Source of the DNA: Varroa destructor
Lineage: Eukaryota > Arthropoda > Arachnida > Mesostigmata > Varroidae
NCBI RefSeq assembly: GCF_002443255.2
Contig: NW_019211454.1
Span: forward strand, 19,249,037 to 19,313,036
DNA: 64,000 nucleotides
Direction: 5' to 3'
Shown here: positions 21,548 through 34,500 of the stretch, piece after piece
Layout of the letters: every line of letters starts with the position of its first letter
How positions within the stretch are numbered: the first letter of the stretch is position 1
The notes under the pieces: generated by a model
Seen by the model: the letters and a program-made list of their open reading frames with translations, nothing else
The model's database searches: none
What the model was told of the DNA's origin: nothing
Made by a program: the position numbers and the translations under genes

Positions 21548-24479
21548 TAACAATTGTACTAGCTGAAGTTGAACAGGCATAGGCGAACAGTTCTCCATGG
21601 CCTTTCCACTTCCCAGACAGAAGCAAAGGCCGCCCAGATGTAAATGCTAACAGAGAAAGAGTGTAAATAGAGTCATGTGTGGTATAAGGGCTCCCTTTTT
21701 GGTTCTTTATGGTTTTTGTTCTTCGCCAGTCCCGAAAACGTTTCACAGGACTGTGCACTTTCCTCATTCGCTGTTCCACCCGTCGACACCACAGAAGATG
21801 GTATGTTGAGACACACCTATCTAACTTAGCAGGCAGCCTCATCTAGAGCCTCTCTCTTCTACCTGATAACCAGTTCTCCATATATAAAGGGCGATGAGCC
21901 TCGTTTTCGTGTAAGATGGATTGAGGTAGTGCAGGCACCGTTGGCCTTCGTTCTGTTGCCGCCCCCTCCTTCCCCCCACCGTCGCTGCGACCGGTTCAAT
22001 GAAACGGGGCTAAGAGACGAACAGCAAAAAGCTGTGCACGAGAAAACGAGCACGAATTGTTATTTGTTTGTTGCTAAAGAAACGATTACCGCTGCTGCTG
22101 TGGCTGCCGTCTCGTCTGTTCTTTTTCTTCTGTTTTTTGTTTTTTTCCTCATCTTTCAGCAACATTGTTACCAACACTGTGCGCCACTCTTGGACGTACT
22201 GATGGTATACAGAATCCTCTCTATTCCCGTCCTAGGATACATCGGCGCGCTGGCCCTTTGCTATTGCTTACGCAGACGTAGTAGTACCCTATTTTACACA
22301 TCCCCCGAAGCGCCCTCTTTTACTGCTATAGATCCCTATACCGAGTTCGGTGAAAAAGGCAGAAAACGACGCCTTGACAGTCACACGACAAACAGAGGGC
22401 CTGCTGCTTTTCTACTGTGTACAACCGTGAAAGACTTTCTACGGTGTCTCGTTGTTATCCTTCGAGGGGCCAACCACTTGTAGTATTACTGCTATTGTTG
22501 GCCGGTCAGACAATTGGAGTAGGATTCCTTTCAGTGGTTCTCTTATGTTGCCCCTGTCGCTGGTCTCACCTGCCTTCAGGCGAGTAATGGGAATCGTCTG
22601 CACCAAAAATCAATTCCAACTCTCATTTCCTGATTGCCTTGCTGACCACTAGACGGCGCGGCCTCTGTGAAGCACAAGTTGCAGCCAAGAAGTGTGCGGA
22701 AGTCGATTGCTTAAAAGGCCTCGCCGTCCGTGTGACTATAATATGTGTTGATAAGTGCCAGTGGGTTACGTTGGATAGACAGTACTGAAATTCTATCGTT
22801 CCGACCTTTATGGTCTGGCATCAGATCAGTGTGCGGACAAAACTACTGAAAGGAAGTCCAGTGGAGGTAGTGGCTAAATTGATGTGGTTCCGGGTGAAAA
22901 TTTTCCAATTGCTGCCGACCTGCTGCTTGTATGGTGTACGCGTGTGTATCGAATAATAGCTGTTCGCACACATTTAAAATGCCGGAGTCTCAATGAGGAC
23001 GGTCTGAAGGTACGGCTGGAGACTGAACAACACAAAAATTAAGCGACAAACTTTGAAACGTCGATTTAAATGAAGTCACCGTCACCGTCGAATCAACTTC
23101 TTGGACTGTGATCGCACTTTTCATTAGCGCGTTTTTAGCTGCCAGTCGTTAAAGCACGTTAGCCCGCTGCTACAGTAAAGGGTAACCTGCCTCAAGGGCC
23201 TCATTAAGCGTCAACAACCATTCTTCCCTATAAACAATTTATATCTTCGCTCTGTCATCCATATTTCGCCAGGCTTAAAGCGCACCCGCTGGTAAGGGGG
23301 CATAAGCTGCGCGCGGGAACCCTCTTTTTTATACTCTCGCAATGTTACAAAGTACTACGAATAAATCTGAAGCAAAACGGTTACGGATCTGGCCGCGAAA
23401 ACGAATAGATATTGCTGTTGCTGTATGGATTAAATCAAGCCATTACTTATCGCCTTTGAGGTTATGATCTTCCTAACGATTTTCTACATACTCGCACATA
23501 ATACGTTCAGCTCATTGCGACCATGCTAGCCTTCAAATGAATTCAATTCAATAACGCTTACCGTTGTGAATGAAGAGGTCATGTTCGCGGCCTCCACAAA
23601 GTCTTTTTTTTTAATTAAAGGAAACGGTTTCTATTGACTATAGGTGCGGATCATGTTAAAGTCTACTCAAGTGAAACTTAATTAAGTCAGACACGTCACA
23701 GCACAGCAGCACTACGAGGGCAAATATCTAAACCATTTTTTTTAAAAGATAATATTTAATTTTTTGTTTACGGATAGTGAACGTCACATCTACAGATTCT
23801 ACCTGCAGTAACACCCACTAAATGTTTACATTCCCCTATCTTAGGTCTTGAGACTGTGCCTATTTTAATCAGCCGTTTCGATTTTAAAATGAACTAAACC
23901 TAAATATATATACATTTTGTACCTAATTGTTTAGGATCTGCTTCGGATGAGAGGATTCCTCTAGAATGAAACGAATTGAATGTGGATAAACCTAAACTAC
24001 CTCACATACCCTAAAGTTAGAAAAACACTTTCTTCTAGAAAAACACTGACTTCTAAACGTTGGATCTAGTACAACATTTCAAATTGTTACTGCATATTCT
24101 ATTCCTGCCCATCCAAGGGGAGTGGCTATGGTGAGTACATTTAAAATCTCTCCTTCTGCCTTGCTTTTCCGCTAGTTCGAAATAATCACAGCTAATAATT
24201 ACCCATTCATAGCTTTCCTGCAGGGAAGATAGACGAGACAGGTCCTTCTAGCTTGATCTAGCTGAAAACTTCTCATCAGAAGCTTCCTGCCATTGTCCAT
24301 TGTATCTATTAACCACCGACTCAATTTATCACACCCGTATAAGCCCCACGACTACAGACATTGCAGCTTCCGTCTCCGCCACCGTCACCGTTAAAAAGAC
24401 TCCCTCAGCACCTCATTCCATTTCACACATTCGCCAACTTTGTGCTTTCACCAGTTTTTCTCTTCTATCAAGGTTTAGA
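21548..24479. other. Mixed stretch with a TATA-like site, no supported gene
   Basis: TATATAAAGG at 21881-21890 is a good plus-strand TATA match in a GC-rich patch. The first downstream ATGs open only tiny frames. An ATG at 22201 opens about 93 codons with one hydrophobic segment and a GRKRR cluster, but without recognisable homology. Two tandem 18-nt units beginning TAGAAAAACACT lie at 24018 and 24036. The remainder is AT-rich and empty. Confidence 0.35.
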
Positions 24480-24522
24480 ATGGCAGCCGTCCACTTTGAC
24501 ACATCTGCAAGGCGAAATTAGG
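24480..24522 (+). CDS. Short upstream ORF
   Basis: ATG near 24480 with A at -3 and G at +4 opens a 13-codon frame (MAAVHFDTSARRN) that ends 8 nt before the signal-peptide frame at 24531. If transcribed, it could act as an upstream ORF permitting reinitiation. Confidence 0.2.
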
Positions 24523-24530
24523 AGACGACG

Positions 24531-24665
24531 ATGTTGCATTTAGTTGTTGTGGCTGTTTTCGTCTGCAGCGGCTGCAACGCCGTATCGTTAGGTAGACTGT
24601 TTCCCAAGACTACAAGACAAGCGCTGTCCTTCCAAACCGAAATCTGCCTCTATCATCGACACTAG
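24531..24665 (+). CDS. Possible secreted peptide, first exon with signal peptide
   Basis: ATG 24531 (A at -3) to TAG 24663-24665, 44 codons. The first 17 residues form a compact signal peptide: MLHLVVVAVFVCSGCNA, with a hydrophobic core and a small-residue end suited to signal peptidase just before VSLGRLFP. The tail has one further Cys and several basic residues. TTAG/GTAGAC at about 24590 could be a splice donor, in which case this exon mainly encodes the signal peptide and the mature part lies elsewhere. Immediately downstream is a SINE-like copy (24719 on). I do not recognise the protein. The signal peptide is what I see; secretion and gene identity are inference. Confidence 0.3.
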   Translation: MLHLVVVAVFVCSGCNAVSLGRLFPKTTRQALSFQTEICLYHRH

Positions 24666-24718
24666 CCGCACCGCGAGAAACTGGCCGATGTGACCCGCTT
24701 AGGGTATAAGTTGTTCTC

Positions 24719-24825
24719 GTAATAGCTTGGGGGGTAACGCATTTGACCGCTAATCTTAGGGAGACGAAGTGGTCTAAGTTTGGACCTGGACATAGGCACA
24801 CTGCGTCTTATGCTGGGAGCCAGCC
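24719..24825 (+). repeat. tRNA-derived SINE, family copy 2
   Basis: A tRNA-like head runs from GTAACGCATTTG (24734 on) through CGCTAATCTTAGG to GTGGTCTAAGTTTGGACC (B box about 24777-24787). It aligns along its length with the minus-strand copy at 52.87 kb, and its tail contains TGCGTCTTATGCTGGGA, resembling the TTCGTGCTGG tails of other copies. The GCTAATC core and the ~23 nt to the B box resemble tRNA-Ser(GCT) with its long variable arm. A 7-bp hairpin, CTGGGTT / AACCCAG, follows near 24878-24897. Confidence 0.6.
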
Positions 24826-25019
24826 CTCTGACAAAATGCCTAATGGCGGTGCTGGACTTGAAACATTTAGGCTGTGTCTGGGTTGACAATAACCCAGCCC
24901 CTTAAGACGACTCTTTCTGAATGTGCAAGTATAGACGAAAAAAATGCGCTTTTTTGTCAGCTAGTCTATTGTTAGGGGGGAAACAAATATAATGACAAAA
25001 AAGTTACGCTCTTCTACAG

Positions 25020-25060
25020 CCGCTGGGCAGTCGCCGGGAATCGACCGATGGGGTTTCATT
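25020..25060 (-). repeat. tRNA-derived remnant (B box only)
   Basis: The minus strand reads CGGTCGATTCCCGGCGACT at about 25047-25029, a B box with one base deleted, followed by typical acceptor-side sequence. No A box is recognised. Confidence 0.3.
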
Positions 25061-28000
25061 AGCTATGGTTTTAATATCTCTTCATAGCGGTCGAGTAGAC
25101 GAGAGGGTAAAACAATCAAATAGGACATATAGTTAAGTGCTATGCAGTTAACACTGTTTAGAGGCGGACACATCTCACATGGAACAATAGTGTTGGTCTA
25201 CTGACAGGCTGGCTGGAGAAAGGCAAAATGAAAGAGAATCTCTTCGTTGATGCAAGTGGAACGAGCCTTTTCTTAGGCGGGCCTCGATCTGAACGTCTCG
25301 AGATTCTATCGCGTACACCCATAGTCGTAGTATAAAGAGAACCCACAGTGTCAGATGAAGACCGCGATATGGGATATGAGCTACAGCCAATATGTACATA
25401 TGTTGAGCGATGCAAAACTAAAAACGACTCGAGTGGAAACAGAAAAGGTGAGAACGTCTGGTGCCAATAATGAACGTTTATCTTGGCCGAGATTTGTGTG
25501 GTGTTACATCCACGGTCGTCGTCGTCAAACGCTTTTGCTTATCGCGCCGCTCTTAAAACGCAACGATTTCTATAGTGATTGATCATATCATTCTACCGTT
25601 GTTAGATACGGTGTCGAGTATAGCATTTTCTGATATTAATGTCTTGACGGCGACCAGGTTTGGGGGCTTCAAACGATCAGCTATAAATACAATTTCTACA
25701 TTACGAGGAAAAAATGCTACCGAAATGAAAGTATCTAGTGGCATCGTAAGCGCGCCCATGGTGGAAATTGCCTAAAGAAAATGAAAAAAAAAAATTCTAA
25801 GCGTAAAATATACGTGGCATCTCGGGCGATAATTCTCTGTTTCATTTCTAGACGTTATTGTCTAATTCGTGATTGTTATAAATTTATCTACATAATGGCA
25901 AGCACTATTTATCAGGATGGCCTGCGGCTGCATGCGTATTCGTTCGTCATTAAATAGAGTACGAAATAACTGGTAAAACGTGTCATCTAGGAAACTTACT
26001 AAAGTTACTTGTCGAAGCGCTGCGTATTCTTGGTGTATGCAACAAACGCATTTCAAATAACAGATTCCTCATGCTCAGCAGCGTACCCTTTTGCACAGGT
26101 AAAATACTGGTTGCTTGTTTTGTTACTGCTGATTTTCTGTCAGTCAGGCCACTTCAATAATAGGACAGGTCACATTGGCGTGGAGAGATATAGAAAACAA
26201 TGCCATACGTTAAGAACAGCGCCACCTAACGGAAACGGTGGAGAGATCGAGAGCCAGACAGAATTGGCTATCGTAGCTGTCGCGATACCCATTACCACTG
26301 TCGCTTTCACTACAATGATATCCGGATCACGTATATGCGTCTACCGCCCAAAGCAAATCCACCGCTGAGAAAAGAGGGTCGGCTCGTGCCGACAGACAGT
26401 ATAGACGACAGAAAACAGTGGGCGATTGTGGCCAAGGTACAATGTCTCATACATGTATGTATGCCGTTGCAAATAATGTTTCTCGTAGTCTTCAGATCTC
26501 TAGGCATGCATTCGTCTTTGCGATGAACTGCTCCCATTTTGCTACTTTACAAGCTTGTACTTTACCAGCATGGCCACACTCCCTCGGATGGCCGTTATTT
26601 CTTCGTCTATATACACTCGTATTCTTTTATATGATCCAGATATATCTGCGCGATACGTTGCTTCTATCTGCTTCACTCTTGGCCTTTGTCCGTCTATCTG
26701 TTTGTACAATTTTTTCCTTTTTTGCTGTGCATGTGTACACAGAAAGTGTACTGATATCCAGTTACCGTGCATGGACTAGGTAAGAGATAAGCAAGCAGTA
26801 CGATCTCTTTGCCTAAGGTTGCCCTCAAGGAAATAACTGCAGAGAAAAAAAGAGCAGAAATGGAGAATTGTCTGTATACCTCGTTGTAAGCCTTCTGACA
26901 TCAAGATGATACCAGTGGGTGGATGCTGGATGTCCCCGTTACTATTTTATAGGGCCACTGAGGCACTGCGAGATAAGAACGTTAGCAGACCACGCAAGCT
27001 GGCCACATAATAAGTACAGTTGGATAACATATGTTGGATAGAGTATTAATACCTGTAGTTTCAACGACTTTGCAGTACTATACCAACGTTATACTTTTAG
27101 CCACCCCATCTACGCTAAATTAAGGAATCGCATACTAATATCTCAAAGCACCTCGCACCAAGCAATTATTTGATACGCAACAATTGGAACTACAGTGCGC
27201 GTCCTTATCAGCTCCGTAAATGCCATTGTCAACTGAACTTGCATCATGGCCTGAGTCTGACGAATAAGTTCTATAAGGGCCTATTTATTATACACGAATA
27301 CAAGTTCGCTGATTTACGCACTGCCTAATATAGGGCTGATGCGCTGTACTCATATCAAATAAGAGTGACATTTAATACGTCTGCGTAAATTTTACTGCTT
27401 CTCGGTGGCCAAGCTATTTATTGAAGTCTCGCTCTTGAAGCCTGCTACACATAAAATATGTAAACGCGTAACATTACCAATCTTTTCAAGTTCAGAAACG
27501 TCTTCCTTGTCGACGCTTAAGTTCAGACATAGCGTTAATACGTCAAAGCTTTCCGTTTATGGACATTTCATTTAAACGCTACTCAGATCTGTTATCGAAC
27601 TTTGCCGTAGTAGATGGTAAACGCTTGCGCAGGTTTGAGCGTACGAACTATTATAGATCTGTATACCGCCAGTGTGTTCTTGGCACTGAATATTCAAAGC
27701 CTATTTCTACGCATTCATTTTGCCCCCCTGCTCGTTTACATTTCGCCTTGCGCGGACGGGAAACACAGAAAGCGTACACGCTAATACTATCTATACGTTT
27801 CAGCCGAGCTCATCACAGCGATCTATTTGAACGCAGAAATACATAAATGAATGACAACGATTTCAGATTGGAAACCGCTATGACATTGTTATCTATACAC
27901 AAACTATGAAAAGCAACTTCAGCAGAACTAATAGAGGTAGAAGGTAGTAAGAAATGTCTCCCATTAAGCAAGAATTATTCGTTCTAGCTACAACCTCTAT

Positions 28001-28225
28001 CGTTTCTTTTATATAGCTATTGTGATATTATCCAACCATCCCTCACCTGACTAACACAAGTGCTATCGGACATCCAAAGAAGCTGCCGACCATACGACGC
28101 GACATCGATCATAAAGTGCCGCCATATTTCCGTATTACGACAGCAGTCTCTGAATCTTTCTTCCGAAACGTTTGTTCTTATCTACTTTGTGATGTTGGGA
28201 CAAGGTGGCGAGAGCTACAGACACG
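25061..28225. other. No supported gene
   Basis: Mixed to AT-rich unique sequence. A perfect 12-bp palindrome CATACATGTATG lies near 26449-26460, and a GCCGCCAT motif at 28118-28125. Open frames of up to 121 codons lack recognisable motifs. Confidence 0.4.
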
Positions 28226-28510
28226 ATGCTTCAGCAAAAAACCGACCGCCCAGAAACAGTAGTAGTCGCAACGGAGGACCAAGGAGATCCTCTGGCTAAA
28301 TGGTCGAATGTAACCCAAATCAGTAGGAACTATAGAATGCATTGGATCGCGCCAGCTACAGGTAAGAATATCGATGAAATATTTGTAAGACGTTTTGCTG
28401 ATGTTACTAAACAGAACGGAAACGTAAAGTGCGTGCTACGTTGCGGCTTTGATAGTCGGAAATCGCAGTACCTAGGCCCTTCACCACCGCCTGCCTTAAA
28501 CCACGCTTAA
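28226..28510 (+). CDS. Possible exon with strong splice donor
   Basis: ATG 28226 (A at -3) opens a 94-codon frame to TAA. A textbook donor, ACAG/GTAAGA, lies at 28361-28362 within the frame. An exon ending there would code for about 45 residues, beginning MLQQKTDRPETVVVATEDQG and ending HWIAPAT, of soluble character. If unspliced, the tail carries FVRRFADVTKQNG and two Cys. No domain is recognised. A convincing acceptor upstream is lacking, so a 5' exon would be needed. This could also be chance. Confidence 0.2.
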   Translation: MLQQKTDRPETVVVATEDQGDPLAKWSNVTQISRNYRMHWIAPATGKNIDEIFVRRFADVTKQNGNVKCVLRCGFDSRKSQYLGPSPPPALNHA

Positions 28511-31500
28511 GGTATTCGGCATTACTGGCCTATTATGCGTGTGCAATACAACAACTCTTATATTACGCAGGATAAAACGTTGAGATGCCACGTTGGTTTA
28601 TGGCATCAAGTGAAGGTATCGTCATTAGGCCAAATATTCATTTGTGCTTGAGCGCTTGTGCAATCGATGACATGATGAAACAGGTTTAGGATCCATCCCT
28701 GATGAAATGAAGTATCAGACGATAGCTATCGAATATTCACTAATGTAATCAATACTCATTAGTCAGCGCCGGATTCCTCGCTCGGCCTAACAGGGCACAG
28801 CAATAGTTAAGTATTTTAATAATGCCCCTAATCCCATATATAGCCTTAGCTAATAGAGAAATTAGAACTAAAGTCGAAACAGTTTACCATATAACGGCAC
28901 ACAAAATCACCATATACATATAGATGTATTACAAATATATGATGAGAACCGATTTATAGATGTCATATATCTCAAATTAACCATAATCTTCCTCCGTAAC
29001 CTCTTCTTTCCCTGCTGGGTTAAGGATAAACGAGATGAAACGTTGTTGCATCTGAGCTACATCGCCGCTGGGAATAGACCTAAGCGACAAAAATGTTCGC
29101 AGATGCAAAACATCTTCTACAAGTCGTTTGTCAAAAAAATGCGCACCGGTACTACGCTCAAGCCCAAGACCCAACAGCCTCCCACCTCGTTTAACTGTTC
29201 GCACTAGCTTCCAGTTCCATGATGTCATTGGCCGCGATCGAGCATCGCCGGTCGGAGGACCCTGGGCTTAGATGTAGGGCGAGAATGACTTCCGCTCTGT
29301 GTGAACAGCAGCAAAAGGCTTCGCTTGAGCACCCTCACACATTACCAGCGCTCGTTTTCCCATTCCGCGATATCTCCACTTGGCGATGCCTTAAATGAAG
29401 CGGTCTGAGCTGTACATCGACTTCTTGCTGGCAGCCGCGGCCAACCAACTTCAGATGCGCCACTTTACACTGCAATGTCTTTCACTGATACATAAAAGGC
29501 ATCAGCCTCCGTGTTGTTTAAGCACGGGAACGTTTCTTGAACGCGAAGAATGCTCGACATGTTCTAACACAACAACGCATTTAGCAACACATATCTATTT
29601 ATAAATACATTGTATACACAAGTTTGTATGGTGTAGCATACTATCTTTTCCTTCCATTGTGGAACTTCCAGATGGCTGAACAGTGCAATAGAAACATATG
29701 AAGTTCGAGGTCAGACACGCACAGGCAAACGTACGTTCAGTACTGTGATTTTTTTTTAAATTGATTATGTGGTCGGTATATGTGAATGTTAATGTGATGT
29801 AATTATTTTTCGGTGCGTTTTCGACAACATCGCTTAAAGTTTCTCTAAAAACCTAATTCGGGGTCAAATATTTGTGAAGCGCGATATTCATTGTAGAATA
29901 GATGTGTGCATGCAGGAACAAGCTACCAACAAAGATTTAATTTGAATTTTTTTTTATTTATATTTTATATTTTAGTTACAAGGTGTCTCTATCGTCGGGA
30001 TCTTTCGAATAAAACCAGGAACGCTTTTAAAGTATGAATAATAAATAGTGTATTTATCGGCTCGTATATTAACTGCCCCCTTCTTAAAATTAAATGTATT
30101 TTTCTATAGGCTACAAATATCACACCGGTTTCTAAGAAAAATGATATCGATTGAAAATTACCTAAGAAACACTGTACTGTATGGTTATTTGAAGTAGCGC
30201 TTATTTATATTCTTCTATTCTCTGCTCTGTAGCTTCGGGCTTCAGGAACGCCTTCGTGCTATATACGACGCTTTCGTGAGGTGAGCATAGTTAATTCACT
30301 AATCGCCAAGAACAGAGACAGCAATGTTATCTGCGTACCCTATCTCTCAGAAACTTCGATTAAATACTCAGCGTTCTATGCTTTAAAAGAGGGTTTTCGT
30401 GGTTCGCGTGGAACTAATAGGATGAAGCTTTTGTTTCATGATCACACCTCGCTCCGGTATAGCCTGGTATCGTTTACGGCATCAAGTTCGGTGGACTATT
30501 TTTTGCCCGGGTTACGAGCACCCGAACGTCGTAGAAAAGATTTAGTACCTCGCGTGGGTTCAAGAATGCCCTTAAACGCCGGTATCGGTATTTGTACTCT
30601 GCGCTAGCTTGATCTTAAAGATTTCTGTCTGCTTTGATAGCCGTGAACGAACCGGCTTGTTCACGATGCTTTGAAAAAGCGCCTTAATTCAGTTATTCGC
30701 TACGTTTGCGCTACCGGCTACGTTTCGATAGAAGAATGGACGTAAATGTAGCGATAAGGAACATGCAAGAATCTATGATTGATTATACGGGGTTCCTGTT
30801 TATGTATGTATGTGTGCACGTGATCTAATCTTTATGTCCTTCGACGGCAGTGACTGGAGATCACTTCGTTGCGTATCGCTATCAGAAGTATTTGCGGTAC
30901 GTACGGCCTTTGGCATTATGTGCACGATGATCCAGTTCAATGATCTTCGTGTATTCGACTCCCTGTTCCACTGTTATGATAAGGTGGATACAACAAGCTA
31001 TCTTTCTTGAGGTAGTCCTATGGAACAAAGGATAAATATCAAATATGTATGTCCAGTTAGCTGGTCCACAAATCCGGACTGTCTCATTGGGTAGTACTGA
31101 TTTGATTCATTCATTGTCTTTGGCGTTAATCGTCTACGCCACTTCAGCTTAAGTTGATAGTTGTCAAATACTATTCATGTTTTGAGAGTATCATAGAGTG
31201 GATGTTATACAGCGCTTTGTCATTGTTCGTGAAATTGCATTTCAAGATAGGCAACAATATATATACAATCATGACTGATAATCATTGTTTTAGCTTTGAA
31301 AAGTTGAGGATCCACATTCAGACATGGCATAACTGGTTCTAGACATAAACATTGTTTTTTAAGGATTTTTAGGTTGCGGAACATCATCACTGACTTTGGT
31401 ATAAGGTGGGCAAATCGGAATAAGGAATTTCCTGTAACTTCGGACGCTGGATGAATAATAATGAAAAGTGCTAAGTTCTACAGTATTCATTGACAGACCA

Positions 31501-34500
31501 CTACGCGCTGAACGAGAGTTCTGCCGCGATATAGAGCACAAAATTTATGTCGAATGGTTTGCTAAAAAGCTCATAGGGTCTATTCTAACTTGATAGGTAA
31601 AGCTAAATTGTTCCCAACATAATATCACAATTAGAGAAGACCTAGTTTACTATAAATTTAAACCTTCCAACTAATCAAATCATTATAACTCTAGACCAGT
31701 GCCGCGTTATTAGGCCCTTTCGTAAACTGCCATAATCAATATATGGACTATTCCTATAAATTTTTTTTCTAATTACTTTAATTAGAGATATAACGTACTC
31801 CTCTTATTGCATTTATACTCTCCTTATGTATAGGCACTAGGGCAATTTAACTCAAATATTCACAATTGCATATCGGTCTTATGCGAGATCTCAGTGAACA
31901 GAAGCGACTAGCAGGCCTGTTGTGCGTTCGTCTTATTTTTCAATTTTTTGTATGGGTTCTCGATGTGTAATTTGATAGAGAAAAAAAAAAGTATCGCCAT
32001 TTTTTTTTCATGTTTCAGTTAGTTTTATCGGCCATCCTTTACCCCGACGGTCGAACGACTAGGATCTCGACCTTGACGGTCTTGCCCTTTGGCCGGGATT
32101 GACAGATAAGGCCGTGGCTCGCTTAGTTTAGTTCGTTTGTCCTCCATCGCCTACGAATCACTATCACATTTACAACGTTTTCTAGTGTTGAGCTCTCGTC
32201 TTTTGGGTCAATCGCGCTTTCCCAGTTCATTCTAATTGTTCTTGTTTGCTCATCTACTTATGTTCGTGGCGAGAAAATATATTCGTCAAAATTTCTGCCG
32301 GTACAGCGTCGTGTCCTGGACGCAACAACGAGTGTAGACTGAAGTTTTCCATACAGTTCGACTACGCATGTCTGTTTGTACGTAGACAGATAGCAGGCAT
32401 GAACCAGCCAAGATTCGGTTTCTGTTTTGTCTCAATAGATATACACACACGCCTGAGTTGTAAAATAAAAGTAACAGTTTTTGGCACCATCTGCTGTAGA
32501 AGTCTTAGCCACGGACGGAAATCACATTAGTGGTACGGTTGGTTGGTTAGCAGGCAGTAAAAAAGAGAGCAGGAAACTTACATTGACTGCTTACAAATAT
32601 TCTGGTGAAATAGATATAGCGGTGGTGTAACGTTTTCTGTACAATCAGAAAATGTTTCAGTTCTGCAAGGCGTCGTATATTCTACATATCTGATATTCTG
32701 AGAAGGAACATTTCCAATTTTTAATCATTTATCGAAGAATTTAGTGTGTTTTCCCTAAATGCGGTACCTCTTTTAACGTATTGCAAAATCTGACTATGTG
32801 TCCTTAAAGGATGTTGGTTTTTAGAACGTTTATTAACAACTTCTATTATGATTTCCCTAAGCGAGATTAGATACGCAGCCGTTGTAAGCAAGAACAGAAG
32901 GTTTAAGTTGCTTCATTGGGCTTTGAAATTGACTTCCATCACGATTCCATTACTTTTTTTTTTTTCAGGACTAAGGACGTGACTTGCAGCTAGTGAAAAA
33001 AAAAGCCAAGTCTGGAACCAGAAACTGCTTTCCTATGTTAGTGTTACTTCCATTTGGCCTGCATGCACAGACGTTCGCTATTTGCCCTTGATGAATGCCC
33101 AACTTCATACGTTCGTCCAGAGACCAAATCAAGGCCCACAATCGCCACGACCCTGGTGGTTGATGAAATTTTACATTATTTATAGCCGCTGAATAAACAT
33201 GAGTGGTTTTCGAGCGTTGTTTTGTTTTTGCACTTATATTAGACGCCGTTCAGCGAAACAAAGCTTCCAAGAACACAAAGCGCTGCAGGCCAAAAATGCC
33301 TTGAAGGCTGTTCTTCAAGTTAAATCGGCTTAGGCAAAATTAGTTGGCCGTCAGGTCCAGTGACTGCGGTTAACCACTCATGTTGTGCTTTCATGAAGAC
33401 GATGCTTGACGACGTCTAAAAGATGAATGGCCTATAGTAGGTTTATTGAACCTGTGAAGCTTGAATTTGTTCGAGTCGAAAGTAAAAAAAGGGGCGGCAA
33501 AGCCCTGGAAAATGGTTCCTGTCATGGGTTGAGCAACGTGTTTGGAAAAAAAAGCTTTGAAAAAAGGAATGATGTTGAATTGTTATTGGAGTTTTATATA
33601 CATGTGTACGAAGCGTATGTCATAGAGAAACGTATGATATGCAAAAAGGTTGAACGGCCAGATAACAGCCTGATTGAGAAAGGATTGAGAGGTTCAACCA
33701 AGTGATTTCTTCACCGGTTCAGGCATGTAAGCGGAATATTTTTCTTTATCAAGCGAGAAAAATGGGTGCAACCGAAATAAGTCTTCAGTGCAAGCGTTTT
33801 CAAGTGGTTGGACGATAATAAGATTATCTTGTCTAATTAAAAAAAACTATGGGAGATGGCTGAGAATGGCGGAATGCAATGAAAATACATTTGTTATTAC
33901 GTCATTAGTTAACCATTACACTACGGTTATTCAGCGGTCTAGAATCAAAATCTAGAATGAAACGTTAATTCTATTCCGAATAAACAAATGCCCATATTTT
34001 GACCTGATTGACTGAAATAATACACAAATGCAGTCTAGGTCTCTACCTTGAAATTATGCCTTGTGAGTCGCTAAGTTACATCATGCTACGAGCATAATTT
34101 GTTGCATGTTTCCCAAACCGATACAACTTTGCATACTCGCTAGCTGTCTAATTAACCAAGTATCTTAATCAAGTTTCGACAAGTTAAAAAACTGCTCCAT
34201 GGTCGATATATTCCCTATAATATTTCTTTTATCCTTATCTTTTCGGTAGTAATTTATCCTCTTCAACTCTTCGCAACTTTTTTTACCAGATAAGACGTCA
34301 GTTTCGTCAAGCAAACAAGCCAACGTCAATTGAGCTGTGGTATAGGCTGTTAAGTAGGAAACCACCATATGTAAATATATTGTACGTAGGTATCTCTTTT
34401 TGACGTACTTACTTTTTAAAATCGAACAAAAGAAGAATCAATAAAGTTATAATAATAGCTTAGAGGTACTTCTAAGCAAAACTGTCTTTACGTGGAGAAT

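Noticed and set aside
21084..21842. 252-codon minus-strand frame, the longest in the window
   Set aside because: Its middle is the AGT/ACT microsatellite read as Thr/Ser. The flanks have no domain, and the length is explained by the repeat plus chance.
21922..21930. TGAGGTAGT, the let-7 seed
   Set aside because: The next bases diverge from let-7, and no complementary arm forms a pre-miRNA hairpin nearby.
21929..22483. 184-codon plus-strand frame after a TATA-like site
   Set aside because: It begins at GTG, not ATG. The first in-frame ATG is at 22201, and the remaining product has no recognisable domain. The GRKRR cluster alone does not make a neuropeptide.
32230..32345. Hydrophobic signal-like stretch around FILIVLVCSSTYVRG
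   Set aside because: No in-frame ATG precedes it at a sensible distance. It would need an upstream exon through an uncertain acceptor, so it was left out.
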